Positions 22,670 through 34,239 of a stretch of 64,000 nt of DNA are shown here, one piece after another. Every line of letters begins with the position of its first letter. Within the stretch, counting starts at the first letter, position 1. The notes under the pieces were generated by a model. The model was not told the origin of the DNA, ran no database searches, and was given only the letters and a program-made list of their open reading frames with translations. Origin of the DNA: Pleurotus djamor (lineage: Eukaryota; Basidiomycota; Agaricomycetes; Agaricales; Pleurotaceae); contig JAPEVF010000153.1 in NCBI GenBank assembly GCA_029747585.1, positions 24,724 through 88,723 on the forward strand, given 5' to 3'. The position numbers were made by a program, and so were the translations under genes.

Positions 22670-24432
22670 CTATGATCGTGATGAGCTCTCATCTCCTGCG
22701 AAAGAACCAGAGATTCCACTGATGACGCTCGATTCCGCATCTCCAAACCAAGCTGACCCTCCCCCTTGTCCCCTTCTTCCCGCTGACAGGCTTTCGTACT
22801 CCCTCCGCTGATGCACCATCGATGATGTTGACAGCACGGAAACATGCCTAGAGCCATTAGTTGAGACGAAGATCGAGTCACCCACAGGTGCGGTGTATAG
22901 TGTGGCTGGTACTTGTTCACGCTCACGTCGACATGCATCCTCTCGAAGACGGAGGAGGATGCGAGCCGAGAAGACAGAGTGGACGCAACGTTGTGGTCTG
23001 TGCACAAACAATCAAGGGTCAGATGGTATGCCGAATTTCCAGGAGGGAGGGTCACGAAAACTCACGCGACAAGGATGATGGCAAAATGGGGATTCTGGTG
23101 TGGAAAAATTGTAAGCTATTTCTGCCTTTATTTGTGCGGACGTACCGCAAACAGTAGCACTATCACGTTTGCGAAAGATATACCTAGAGATCAATTCCCC
23201 ATTGAATGCACATAGGCAACCAGCGAGGGGGTTCATGAATTACCTGCGACGACTGTGTAATACGCGACACCTTTTCGTTCCATCAATAAAAGACATACTC
23301 CCTATCCAATTGGCATTACACACACCATCTCGATAAAGCTTGAACATAAACGACGAAGACGAACACTTTGGTTTCCGGCGAACTGTAATTGAAGATTCAT
23401 CAATGTTAAGCAAATATAGTTAAAAAAAAGAAACATACGATCCCTTAGTCCCTTGATCACGGTAAGAACCAACATGACTATCTCGCCATCAGCCTACGAC
23501 TGGACGAGCGGAACAGGTTGTACAGACTAATTTCAAATGTCATGAGTAGGAGAAACGAGATATATGTCGTATTTGTTTCGAATGTGAACCGACAACCGCG
23601 TAATGAAGAGTCTGAATTGCGCGCTGCGAAGTAGTAAGCAAAGGCCAAATCAAGAAATCATTAAGGCTCACCGGATGTGTTCCGTGCGAAGACGGCGAAC
23701 ATGATGCACCCGATTATAACGAAGGTCGCCGCCAGAACAAGGAGAAGGCATCCGCATTTTCGGGATTGGTTCCACATTGCCCAAACGCGAAGAACCATGA
23801 TGGCTAGCGAAGGAAGTGAGCGAACAAAGTTTACCTTGGCTCTCAAGCACCCACTTTCGGCGATCAATAGGCCAACCACACAAGCCCCTTGTATGAACAT
23901 ATGAGAATAAGTATACAGCACATGTTTGACCTGAAAATTCGAGCACTAACATCCATCAATTTTGATGAGGGTGTTGCACAGGCGATCCGGCATCGGGGAC
24001 GGGCCGAGATAAGCTATGGCATGTGCAGCTGGGTCAGTGAATGGAAATTTTGAAGGAATTTTTCCTCACCCCATATCGAGACGACGGTGTTGACGTATGG
24101 GGAGTAGCGAGTGAGGAAGTAAAGCAGCTTTCCGATACCCCATGATGTGGTCCAGACGAATTGGGTTTCCTCATGAAGAGTTAGAATATGGTCGTAAGCC
24201 TTTAAAGGTTGGGAATGCATTAGTACATGGGGCATGCTAGGTGATGACACGTACTTGGAAGCATTCCGATGCGACTAGAGAAGATCAACGATTGTCTATA
24301 AGAGGGGGCGCAACGTACATACCGATCGCGAACTAGGCGACTGACGTTGTTGAAAATGGTATCATCAGGAAGCAGGTATGTACTTACGGAAGTTCGCTGG
24401 ATTGCGGAGAGCAAGTCAAGGTCAGAGTTCAT
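22670..24432 (-). CDS. DUF6533 multi-pass membrane protein E
   Basis: ATG at 24432 (MNSDLDLLSAIQRTS, like A) opens the family series: AYDHILTLHEETQFVW with WGIGKLLYFLTRYSPYVN; YLGPSPMPDRLCNTL; ACVVGLLIAE; IMVLRVWAMWNQSRKCGCLL with a hydrophobic helix; TYISFLLLMTFEI; MLVLTVIKGLRD; FMFKLYRDG; YYTVVAG; ISFANVIVLLFA; NPHFAIILVA; and VHSVFSARILLRLREDACRR. The tail is longer than in D and serine-rich, with SAWFGDAESSVISG near its end. The second mini-exon is not fully resolved (around 24325), but no stop or shift is forced. D and E are tandem on the minus strand. Confidence 0.8.
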
Positions 24433-25485
24433 CAAAAGTTGGGAGGGGGGATGGCAGGAGCCAGCGCTCTCATTTAACGTTCGTGTGCAGAAAGCGATGA
24501 TGACAACTGTCGGCGGTCAACGAATTGTGATGGTCGTTCATCCGCCGGTCGGGTAGGTAGTGGGGATACGGGCAAGACGGACAGCAGATAGCGTCCCTTA
24601 GCCACATCAGATTGTTCCGTGATGAGACCCCCGAACACAGATCCGGTCAATACATACTTCTTCCCGTGTCATGACCATTGAGGAAATGAGATAAAGATGA
24701 ACGCCTAGAAGCCCGGATAAGCATCAGATGCTAAACTTGGGTCGGTGAAGGTTTGAGTTGATTGCGTTCCAAATCCTTGGCCACAGATGTGAGAGCCTCC
24801 AAAAGGTAGAGGAGACCGGGTTTCTGAATACGACATTGGGCTGGGAACGTATATAAACAGGAGCTTGGCTGCGACGCGCATCGCAGCACAAGAGAAGTGG
24901 CTACTGACGCGTCCCAGGATGGCTCTACTTGAAGTAATGTGCACGGCCAATTGACCTCAGCAACCGTGCATGACGCGTCAGCCCGCCGTGCGTTGGGCAT
25001 GAGCAGTGTTGATGTGGTGATCAAGAAACTTCCCTGTGTAGTGCAACTAGAGGACCTCCGGGTCAGAGTCACGGTTTCCACCCTAGCCCAAGCGTAGAGT
25101 GAATTGCTCACCAAAGCCTTGAAGTCCGTCGCAAGTCTTCAATAGTAAGAAACCAACAACCAAGTTGTCAAGTACGCGCCGTGTATATGTATATTGCAGG
25201 ACTTTCGAGGCGATCTCATCATCCCCTTCGAGTTCTTGACTCAGAATCTACTCAAAGTTGACGCAAAGAGGTAAGTATGGCCGGTCATAGGAAGGAGGAA
25301 GGTGTCACGTGAGAACGCCCTGCGTCGCAGGCGTCTATCTTATTTAGGGATCATGTTAGGGTCCATAATCCGAGGACCACCAACGTTATCGAGTTGGTTG
25401 ATGCTACAAGAAAACACTCATAGCTTGCCTTCTGTTTTTCCACCCAAAATAGTCTTTTATACAAGTAAAGGCATTAAAATTTGGG
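24433..25485. other. intergenic stretch between gene E and the GT8 gene
   Basis: A minus-strand frame of 127 codons (24731-25114) is Ser/Thr- and Ala-rich without motifs, and I do not call it a gene. The promoter of E should lie here. Confidence 0.35.
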
Positions 25486-26646
25486 CTAAGACAAAGTCCT
25501 GCACCTTCTCATTTCATGTCCCCTGTCTCGCAAGAGGCTTTCATACACGCCTTTCCACCATCCAATTTCTTCAGCATAAACATCCTTCCTTCTGCTGGCA
25601 TCCTCCATTGCTTCTGCCACCTCCACCTCCGTCAATATACGCGTCGGGTCTTGGTTTTCTACTAAGTATGGTTTCACATTAGTGAAATGCACGATCTTCG
25701 CATTGGTTTTCAACTCGTCCCATAGAGCTGGGCTGCGTCGTTTGATGACAATGCCTGCGTTGTATGCGTATGGGAGGAGGACTCGCTTCGAAGCAAAGTA
25801 AGCGTTGAGAAAAGATTGTTCTGCTTGCTCCAAGGGATAATTGGCAGTTTCGAGTTTACTGAGCATGTCGGAAAGGGTGTGGGAGGAAGGCTGAAGGATG
25901 AGGACCCCAGCGTTGAAGGAAAGAGAGAACCCTCTTGGGTCATCGGGGGCAAAGACATCAGCTACCGCACCGAAGTTAAGGGTAAGTCGAATAGCTCATC
26001 AAAGTTTCGGCGGACAACGGTGTCGGAATCTAAGTAGACCAAGCGATCAACACCGTGAGCATCCAGGCTCCATATATTGAGTTTCGTGTATTGGTCCTGA
26101 TACCAGTCAAGGATGCCTTTGCTGCCATGTGGCGGAGGGATGAAGGGTACGGGTATAGGCTTCCAGCCGGCGGTTTTGGCTATACAAAGCGCCTCGGCTG
26201 AGACACGGTCTTCAAGGTAAACGAGGATTCTTTGCGCAGATACATTTGCTTGAGTTAGAGAATGACCGAGCACAGCGGTTGATATAGCATAGCTATCGGA
26301 GTAGAGTGAGGTAACAACCGCTCTTCCGTCGCGGTGAGATTGGTTGGGAGGCTTCCCTGTGATAGGTGCTGTATTTCTGGAGATGAAAACAGGTTCGATC
26401 CGAGGTGGTTGGAAGACGACGAGGGTATACTCACATAGGCTGAAAATGGTCCTGAGGTGTGTTACTGGCCGAGATTGGCGATGCTTGTGTTATGACATAC
26501 AGAATCCAAAGAAAAACGATGGTTGCCGCAAAAATCAGACAGGCGCGAGGAATCCGTGACCATCCCGAGGAAGACGGAGAAGGATGCAGATTGTGCGTGG
26601 GCAGCTTTTGATACGAATTTCGGAAGACAAGTCGTCGCAGGTCCAT
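25486..26646 (-). CDS. GT8-family glycosyltransferase (glycogenin-like), type II membrane, with a one-base gap
   Basis: Exon 1 (26646-26435) encodes a short basic cytosolic tail and a single membrane anchor (CLIFAATIVFLWILYVITQ), the type II layout of Golgi glycosyltransferases. A 58-nt intron leads to exon 2. Catalytic features are VVTSLYSDSYAISTAVLGHS (nucleotide-sugar site), TKLNIW, the metal-binding DxD in VYLDSDTVVRRNFDELF, and FNAGVLILQPS. The C-terminal part has YAYNAGIVIKRRSPALW and IVHFTNVKPY, all standard for fungal GT8 proteins that add glucose or a related sugar from a UDP donor. Just after DELFDLP the frame slips by one base at about 25978-25981; one extra A in the plus-strand TTAAGGG restores it, and total exon length is one short of a multiple of three. 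A sequencing undercall is more likely than decay. Confidence 0.8.
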
Positions 26647-26876
26647 TTCAGCGTAGATGCGAGGGCGTGGATGTGGGCGAAAAGTGTATCAGGTTGCATG
26701 GTGCAGCGTTTTATGCAATTGGGCGTGATGCGCCCATGGAGTGTCCCTGCATGAGAAAACGAAACGACGAAACGGGAGGTTTGCGGGGATTGTGTTGCAT
26801 TACCGTCACGGTGACCTGGATACCGTAATGGGTTCGACGTTTCAAGTAATCACACCCGTTTCATACCAATTGCGCG

Positions 26877-27154
26877 CCAATTGCAGAGCCTCGTGATGAG
26901 AGAAGCGTAAAGATTCGTGAATCAGACTCATGGTGGTGTTTGTGATAAAAGGATGGTTGTCGGCAAATCCCGAATCGACTGCTGCTTACGTTTACTTCCT
27001 AGATACTCAATACTTCTTGGCAGCATGCCACCCACGTTGAACGTCAAATCCGAGCCAGGATAAGACAAATTGGTTGGAATTTCTTGTGATGGATATTCTA
27101 GTAACAGCAGCGCGCTGTGACATCAGAAGGAAATGTAGGGCCCTTAGGAACTCC
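26877..27154. repeat. left member of a diverged direct repeat flanking the HNH gene
   Basis: Starts with CCAATTGCAGAGCCTCGTGA and ends near TAGGGCCCT. The same order of blocks recurs at 28684-28905 with point changes and indels (CTAGTAACAGCAGCGCGCTG here against CTAGCAACAACACCGCTGTG there). Confidence 0.6.
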
Positions 27155-27346
27155 TTTTTCACCCCAGGGAAGATAGTAATGGGCGTCGCTCAGCCCGATC
27201 TTATCTCCGAAAGTGCTGCCGTTGGAGGTGAATATGATCTGGGGTATGTGACCAGCTTCAAAGGAAGAAGGCGGAGTAGGAGCCCCTGAACCAGGGTCAT
27301 ACTCTTGCGGAGTCTTGCCGAAACCCTCCTGTCGTCTTTCCCCGCC

Positions 27347-28663
27347 ATGGTTGTTCTAGCTGTACCTGGCATCGCTCCCAACCGCAGTGGCGACTGCTTG
27401 AAGCTGGATATTCCTCTAGAGCAAATAAAACAGCTCTGTTTCTCCCCAGTGAAATGGCTCCTATTTGTGGGATGGGCGATCTTCAATACAAAGCAAGGCT
27501 ACCTCTCATTCGACAGCAGTGGATGTACCCGCATAGAAACCGGTACTACACTCTCCGATACCATGACGGTATATTATCAAGTCGTTGGTGATTGTCATTT
27601 GACAGGTCGCTGAATGACACAGTTCGCCCTAACATCGTATAAACTAGGATTCAGCATCGACGCTGTGGTTGATCCATTATTTGTAAACCGTGGTTCAGCA
27701 TCTCAGACAAGTTTGGATGCACCTGGGACTAGTTACTTCGCAAAAAGGGTCGCAGCGCGGGATGGTACCTGCATTTTTACAGGGGATAAAGGACAACCTT
27801 GCCACATCGTTCCATTCTCTCATGGTGAGAAGGTTAGTGCATTTTCGATACGTATTGGGAGGGTGCTCACCTTTAACACAGTGGCTTGCGAAGGTGACGC
27901 ACCAGCGTGGTATGAAACCAAATATCCAGGACATCGACGACGTACGCAACGGATTCCTTGCTGAGGAACGAATTCATACTCTGTTCCATGACCGTCAGGT
28001 CGCCATTATGGTTGTAGGTCATTCCCCTCCTTTTCCGATTGTTCCATTAACCCGTGTTTCAAGACACCCAATGAGATCCTTTCTTGTGATGATGTCCCTC
28101 GCACAACGGCTCCTGGCAGAGGTATCGATACCCGCAATAACCTCCCAAGCAAAGGCATGCATGCACGTCGCTATACGCTCCATTGTCTTGCAGTCGACGA
28201 TGAAGACACTTTGCATCTTGAACTCAATCTCGCTCCCCCCGGCCGAGATTGCAAGTTCAAGCAGAAAAATGTCACTGAGCTACCATCTCCAGAACTCCTC
28301 CACTACGTCTACGGCGTGTCCGTTCTGTCTGCGTTCGCCAAGCCTGATGACCTCAACTCATGGATTAACTCAAAAGAGTGGGACCGCCCAATGAAGGGGC
28401 AGATGGTTTTTATCCCATCAAGGACAATTCGGAACGCCTTTGAGTACCTCAAGAATTCATTGAACTGGATCAAGACCAAAGTCATCCCTTCTTCCAAACN
28501 CGACCGCCGCCTCACACCGGAGGAAGCTATGGACTTCATGCTCTCTATCACTTTGAGGCAGACTGCAGCTGCCGACAGGAAGGAACTGGAAGAGCGTAAT
28601 CTCGCTGTTGAACGATGGCGCAATGACTGTGCCACATCTCCCACTTCGAGCTCTTCCATATAG
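27347..28663 (+). CDS. HNH nuclease of the mushroom-expanded HNH_2 type
   Basis: The core is FAKRVAARDGTCIFTGD, then CHIVPFSHGEK, then after an intron DIDDVRNGFLAEERIHTLFH, which supplies the His, Asn and His of the fold; the position of the histidines matches HNH_2 proteins that Agaricomycetes carry in many copies. Introns: 27606-27647 (42 nt, removes an in-frame TGA), 27833-27881 and one ending just before 28073. The C-terminal exon includes ELLHYVYGVSVLSAF, typical of this family, and a helical charged tail. The ATG at 27347 is the first in frame; the frame is open a little further upstream, so the start is not certain. One N at 28500. Function of these proteins is unknown; self-DNA defence and recombination have been suggested for HNH proteins generally. 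Confidence 0.8.
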
Positions 28664-28683
28664 ACTTCTCCTTCGTCGGCCCA

Positions 28684-28905
28684 CCAATTTCGGAGCCTCG
28701 TGATGAAAGCAATGTGAAGCTTCATGAATATCGAATTGTAGCGGCGGTTCATGATCGCAGGATGCGCCGTTTACTGCCCAGACACTCAGCCCGTTAATTT
28801 CAAACCTAAACCAGAATAACTAGGAATTTGTGAGAACTCTTTGGAGTAGACAATCTAGCAACAACACCGCTGTGTAACGTCAAACGTAGAGCCCTGAGGA
28901 GATCC
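28684..28905. repeat. right member of the direct repeat flanking the HNH gene
   Basis: Begins CCAATTTCGGAGCCTCGTGA, 21 bp after the HNH stop codon. It is shorter than the left member by about 55 bp, through several deletions. Confidence 0.6.
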
Positions 28906-29295
28906 CTTGAATTCAGAGCTCAAGCACTCACTGGCGGTGGAAGCTTCTGAAAGTTAAACTTCATAGATTTCTTCATTCCTTTTTGCTAATAACAGGGGGG
29001 CTGATCTGAACGTCTGGGGGTGGAACGCGTGTAACCTTGAAAAGCAAGCTCATGCAAGTTCATGGGTGAGAGGCGGTGATCTATTGAGCAGGTAGATTAC
29101 TTTTCTAGTCATTAATAAACGGATAAATACCCTGATCGTGATCTCTAGAACTATCAGTACACAAATGAGATGATTCATATAATACACAGAACAACTTGAG
29201 CAATTGACATTTTTCGCTTTATTGGTATATAGATGGATGATATCGGACAACGAACGAGCGGAAGTAGCAGATTGCGAAGGAGCGAACGGACGGGA
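28906..29295. other. 3' flanks of the convergent HNH and PPR genes
   Basis: AT-rich sequence with no gene; it includes the presumed poly(A) regions of both genes. Confidence 0.4.
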
Positions 29296-32200
29296 CTATG
29301 ATGACGGGGTTGGGCTTGAACTTGACCATGGCGATGATGAGTTGTGGTCAACCATGATCCCGCTTATGCGGTTGTAGACAGCCTCGGGGTAATGCCTAAG
29401 GTCGTGATCCATCAGTCCATATTCGGAAAAGCAAGTTCGGACGAGTAACTTACCGTGCTTGTAGTCGTTCGAGCAGCGTGGCAGCGTGTTCGCGGTTACC
29501 AGCGCCGAGCTCGGCACGGACCATGACCTCCCAGGTTGAAGGCTACGAAACGATACATCAGTTACAGCGCAGAGTAGATGCGATGGCTACATACCTCGCG
29601 ATACACAGGAGCCATCAATTCAACAGGCGAAGATTGCCCGGGTTGATGAGGGGCATGGTTATGAGGAGCAGCAACACCCTCAGGTGGGTCTTGCAAGGAC
29701 TCGAAGATGCTCCTCGCGTGATCCAGTTGTCCAGTGATGGCATAGCCCTTGATCAAGCAGTTGGCAATATACGCTGTCATATGGATCCCAGCCGCATTGA
29801 GCTTCTCCATGAAATGAGGAATGAGGTCGGTGCGTCGATGAGCAACAAGGACGTTGATCATGGCTTCGAAAACGACAGCATCGGGCAGGGGGGACGGCGA
29901 ACGGGCGGTATTGGGGTGCGTGGCGATAGAGTCGAAGACTTCGATGGCTTTATCAAGGTCCTTGACGATACATCCCCAGGCATTGATGAGGGAAGCCCAA
30001 TGAGCACCTTGGATGGTAACGGCGGGGTCGCTTTCAAGGTGCTTGAAGACTTCCTCCATGGCAGAGATGTCAACAGGCTCGATGGTTCCGTAGACGTCGA
30101 GGAGGAGCTAGAGGGTAATAAAAGTGAATAAAGGTCTAAGACTGCGAACGGCGGGGACGAACCTTGTACGTGTGTGCGGTAGGTCTGATACCTGCACGTA
30201 TCAAAGCATCATAGTAGAACAGCGCGCGGTCACGGTTAGGCTTCGTCGTCGTATACAACTGCATCATGGTATTGTAAGGTGGGATTCTCGGCTTGAAGTT
30301 CGGTTGCTTCTTCATCTCGTCGAACAAAATCTCCGCCGAATGAACGTCGCCAACACGCGCACAGGCACCAATAAGGGCACCGTAGGTAATCGACGAGGGA
30401 CGGATATGCGCTGCCTTCATCTCCTGGAAGAGCTCCAAAGCGTAGTCGGCCTTGCGTGCCTTCGCAAGCTTCGAGATCATGTTGTTGTAGAAGTAGAGAT
30501 TAGGCATCACATTGTTCGCTTGCGCTTCCTGGAAAAGCATCATCGCGTTCGACGTGTCGTCCGTTGTATCCTTGACATACAAAATCAATGCACCATAGGC
30601 GTCAGCTGAGGGACTGCCGCCCTGCTCGATGATCCGCAACCGATGAACATGGGCAGAATCCACATCCCCAGCATGAGCAAGCGCAATGATCATACTATCC
30701 TCGATCAAGAACCAGGCTTGAGACTGCCACTTCTTGTTATGCTCCAAGGTCGCCAAAATCTGTTGCGCAGTCGTGTAGACGTTCCGGACCTTCTCCATCT
30801 CGCCGAGACGACCCAGGCCTTGTACCAAACGCCCAAGAACAGCAGGGTTCGGGACAATGCCCTTCTCGAGCTCACTCTCGAAACGTTGGTACGCAGCAAG
30901 GGCGTCGGGTTTACGGTTCTCCTTGGTCACCAAGAGTAGTTCGTCCACGTACGAAGTAGTATATGGGTTGATTTTAAGATGGACCTTGGGCGAGGAGGGT
31001 TCGGACTCTACGAGGGTGCTTTCTTCGGAGACGGGGGATGCGACGGCTTCGGCGAGAGCATCAAGGGAGCGGTTCGGACTGGCTAAGTATTGCTCGTAAA
31101 CGGGACCGAGGCGCTTGAATATCGACCGGAGCTCTTCGACACCGTGGTTGACAAATATACTTTGGATGAGCCGAGCGGCAATGACTTGACTCAGTTGTTG
31201 GAGGTCGACATTGTAAGCAGCCATATCCTCGAGGAGCGAGACGACTCCACCGAATGCATAACCTTGGATTTGCGGCGCAGGTGGGCGTTGTCCATTTTGC
31301 CCAGGAAGCTCCAACTCGGTCGCGGCGTATACCAGCGCTTCCCATTCCTGAATCGACAAACCATCCATCGATTGACCTTCATCTCTCGCGATACTGTATG
31401 AATGCAACAGCCCAGCGGCTTGAGTGCCTGAAGGCAGTACTCCTGCACGCTCTCCGATCTTCGCAAACTCGATCGCGGCACCGAAGGGTAGCGAATACCC
31501 GCTGGTCCTGAGCTGTTCGAATACTTCATCGAGTTGATTAGTGGTGGATTTGCGGAGGAGTTCGAGCAGGGAATCTGCCAGAGCCATGGGCATGGTACCT
31601 TCACTTCGCTGTTGGTCGATATGGGAGAGTTCGTCAACGACTCGTGAATGAAGGAGGTTGATGGTGGACGATAGATCACCAAGAGCGAGATAGGCAGCGA
31701 TAATGTCTTTGGTCATGCTTTGGATTTGAGAGCGAGAAAGTCTCTGGGATACGACCATCGAGACAAGGAAGTCCAAACGCCCTTTGACAGCGTCACGCTC
31801 AGATGCAGACATCGTAGGCAGGCGCTCGCGTAGGTCAGACATATGATGCATGTTAGCCTTGAAGACGATCAACCGATCAAGGGGACGGACATCAAGACCA
31901 TCCCTATTGGCCGTTTCGCAGAAAACCTTGAACAAACGATTGAGGTCATCTAGACGTCCGGTATCCTTGTTGGAGGCGAGGGCAACAGCATCAAGGATGG
32001 TCATCCAAGCGACGACATCAGGGCGGACGGGACGTTTGGTAGACTCGAACGGGTTCCGAGGGGGATCTTCATGAGCCAAAAGATGATCAAACCACCTGAC
32101 CGCGCTATCCAAATCACCAGCTGTGACAAACCCGTTGATAATGGTCGTATACGTCGAAGAGGCGGGCGGGGGGACATCAGTCGACGCGAAGATGGGAGGA

Positions 32201-33824
32201 GCGGGAGAGTTAATCATGGTTTCTAGGAGGTTGAGCGCATCGACGGGAGCGGGAGGATTGGAGCGGAAATAGGCCTCAATCATCTTGTTCCAGATTTGAA
32301 TTTGGACATTGCGTGCAGCGTGAGTTCGTTCGTTGCTCGTTGAAGGCCGGGAAGGAGCAATGGTCCATGAAACGCGATGCTGGTGCGTAGCGGCCAGGAA
32401 CTCATCGAAGACAGAGCGGGCACCTTTGGCATTACCCGCCGTGGTGTAGGTCGACATCATATACAGGTAGGTAAGCGCAGAGGGTCGGATATCTTTGCGG
32501 CCCTCCAATTGAGCGAAAACATGGATGGCGCTGTCGATAGCAGCGTGGTAGGAGCAAGCACGTAGCAGGTTGTTGTACACGATTCCTGGGAGCTTCTGAT
32601 TGCCAGCGATTGAGATAGCAGCTTCAAAAAGTGACATGGCCGAACCGAAATTGTTTTCCCGTTTAAGCTGATCAATGCGACTTTGATCGAGAGCAACCTG
32701 TTGAGTGACCTGTGAAGTATCTCTGGACATGAGCCGTTTGTCGCTGCGAACGCTGAGAGAGTGAATCATGCGGTGGACTTCGTGATCGCGATCGGTCAAG
32801 GCCAGGATGAGGATGAAGTAGGTGCGAACATTGGGAAGGAGGGAATGTCCTAGAAGCGCATTGTAGGTCTCGAGGAGGGTGGTCAATGGTTCACCGGGGC
32901 GACGCGTCTCGTGGAGAGCCTCCAAAGCCATATTGAACTCGGCAACGGAAGGGTTGTGTGCGGAAGTGAGGAAATTCTTGACAGCAGTGATAGTGTCTGC
33001 AGAGTTACCACCATCTCGAGCTGCTCTGAGAGCAACGTAGGCAGGAGTGAGAGAATCGGTCGCGCGGGGTGAAGGGGAGGGAGCCGAAGTTGTTTGGGGT
33101 GTTGCGGGATCCGTAGACAGTGACTGAGAACCTGAAGGAGTGGGGGCAGGAGGGGGAGGAGGGACGGGTTCCGAAGCAAGTTCCTCAGATGCCGATGTAG
33201 AACTATGACGGACTGAAATGGGTTTCGAGTCCGCCGCCGTGGTGTGCGACGCGTCCGAGGCAAGCAACATGTGGTCGACCGAGGAAGGTTGTGCAAATGC
33301 ATGACGAGAACGAGCATGGGCACGGATCGACTCCAAAACACCGAGAGTTTCTCCCCGCTCACGTCTGTCCTGTATGTTGAGCGTCACGCTATGGCTGCGC
33401 ATGCGAGGACCCCGGGGCTTTGGGCGATGAATGAGAGTAACACGCTTGCTAGCGAGGTCATCATTGTCGTCGTTCTGTGCAATGGAATCGTGCGATGTGA
33501 TAGCATTTGCGTGCGTTACAGCCCGCCCAGCTCCCTGNAAAAAAATGAGTCAGTCCCCCGCAACTCCCACAACGAAAACATATAAGCAATAGAACATACA
33601 GTGTACCCATTCTGAAAACGACTACCAGCGTTATACCTGGCCCCTCCTGGACCTGGACCGTTGTTCCCCCAGTTCGAGCTCGAGCTTGGGCCGTTCCATG
33701 GAGTCAAATTTGTTGTGGTGTCCGTTCTCAGGGCATTCCTGATCGTGTGCGTCGAGTGCGACTGTACTGCAGCTACAGCCCTCGAAGTCTGGTGCAATAT
33801 GTGGTTTGCGACCTTGGGCAGCAT
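29296..33824 (-). CDS. large mitochondrial-type pentatricopeptide-repeat (PPR) protein, about 1,432 residues
   Basis: Five exons join in frame: 33824-33600, 33534-30163, 30107-29595, 29542-29454 and 29395-29296. The head MLPKVANHILHQTSRA is basic and hydroxylated without acidic residues, as expected of a mitochondrial targeting sequence. PPR units (35-residue helix pairs) are scattered through the body and clearest near the end of exon 2, for example NLYFYNNMISKLAKARKADY and SSITYGALIGACARVGDVHS. More units follow in exon 3 (AYIANCLIKGYAITGQLDHA). PPR proteins bind organellar RNA and help process or translate it. The tail is serine-rich (WSSSSPTPSS). One N at 33538 lies in intron 1. The 5' end of this gene lies inside the duplicated block, so its first 15 codons and promoter also exist at 48 kb. 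Plus-strand frames opposite it are shadows. Confidence 0.9.
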
Positions 33825-34145
33825 GGTTGCTGGAGCCCGGCCGTCGTGTCGATGGTGACTGTGAGAGGATGAGAAAGGCTCTCACAAATTCAGATGAGCA
33901 ATAGGCTCGGCGCCGTTACGTTTTGCCCGCGGCCAGGGTTGCCAAAACACTCCCGGGCAAAGCCGGCCTCCAAGCTCCTGGTCTATCCGCATCCTCAGCG
34001 CACACGAACGCATCATGCGTGCTATACCAAAGCTTCTATTACACAAGAAAAAATATGCAAAGAGAACATATGAACCCCCAGAACAATGCCTCGCAGGATC
34101 TGGAAACCACTGTCCTTGTACTCATTGACACCGGCAGTTCTCATG

Positions 34146-34233
34146 GCCCGCCTAGCTCAATCGGATAGAGCGTCAGACTCTTACGAAGTGCGGGACAATC
34201 TGAAGGCTGCGAGTTCGACCCTCGCGGTGGGCT
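34146..34233 (+). tRNA. tRNA-Lys (CTT) with a 14-nt intron
   Basis: Acceptor strands GCCCGCC and GGTGGGC pair with one G-U. The D stem is GCTC/GAGC, the anticodon stem TCAGA/TCTGA with loop CTCTTAA (anticodon CTT at 34180-34182), and the T arm GCGAG-TTCGACC-CTCGC pairs perfectly. The intron (34184-34197) sits at the canonical place, one base after the anticodon. The gene reads functional and lies about 320 bp from the PPR start, transcribed away from it. Confidence 0.9.
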
Positions 34234-34239
34234 AAAGTT

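Noticed and set aside
27606..27647. In-frame stop (TGA) in the HNH gene as a sign of a pseudogene
   Set aside because: A 42-nt GT-AG intron of the usual type removes it and keeps the frame.
30136..33400. Many plus-strand frames of 60-160 codons opposite the PPR gene
   Set aside because: They mirror the PPR exon and have no motif or start context of their own.
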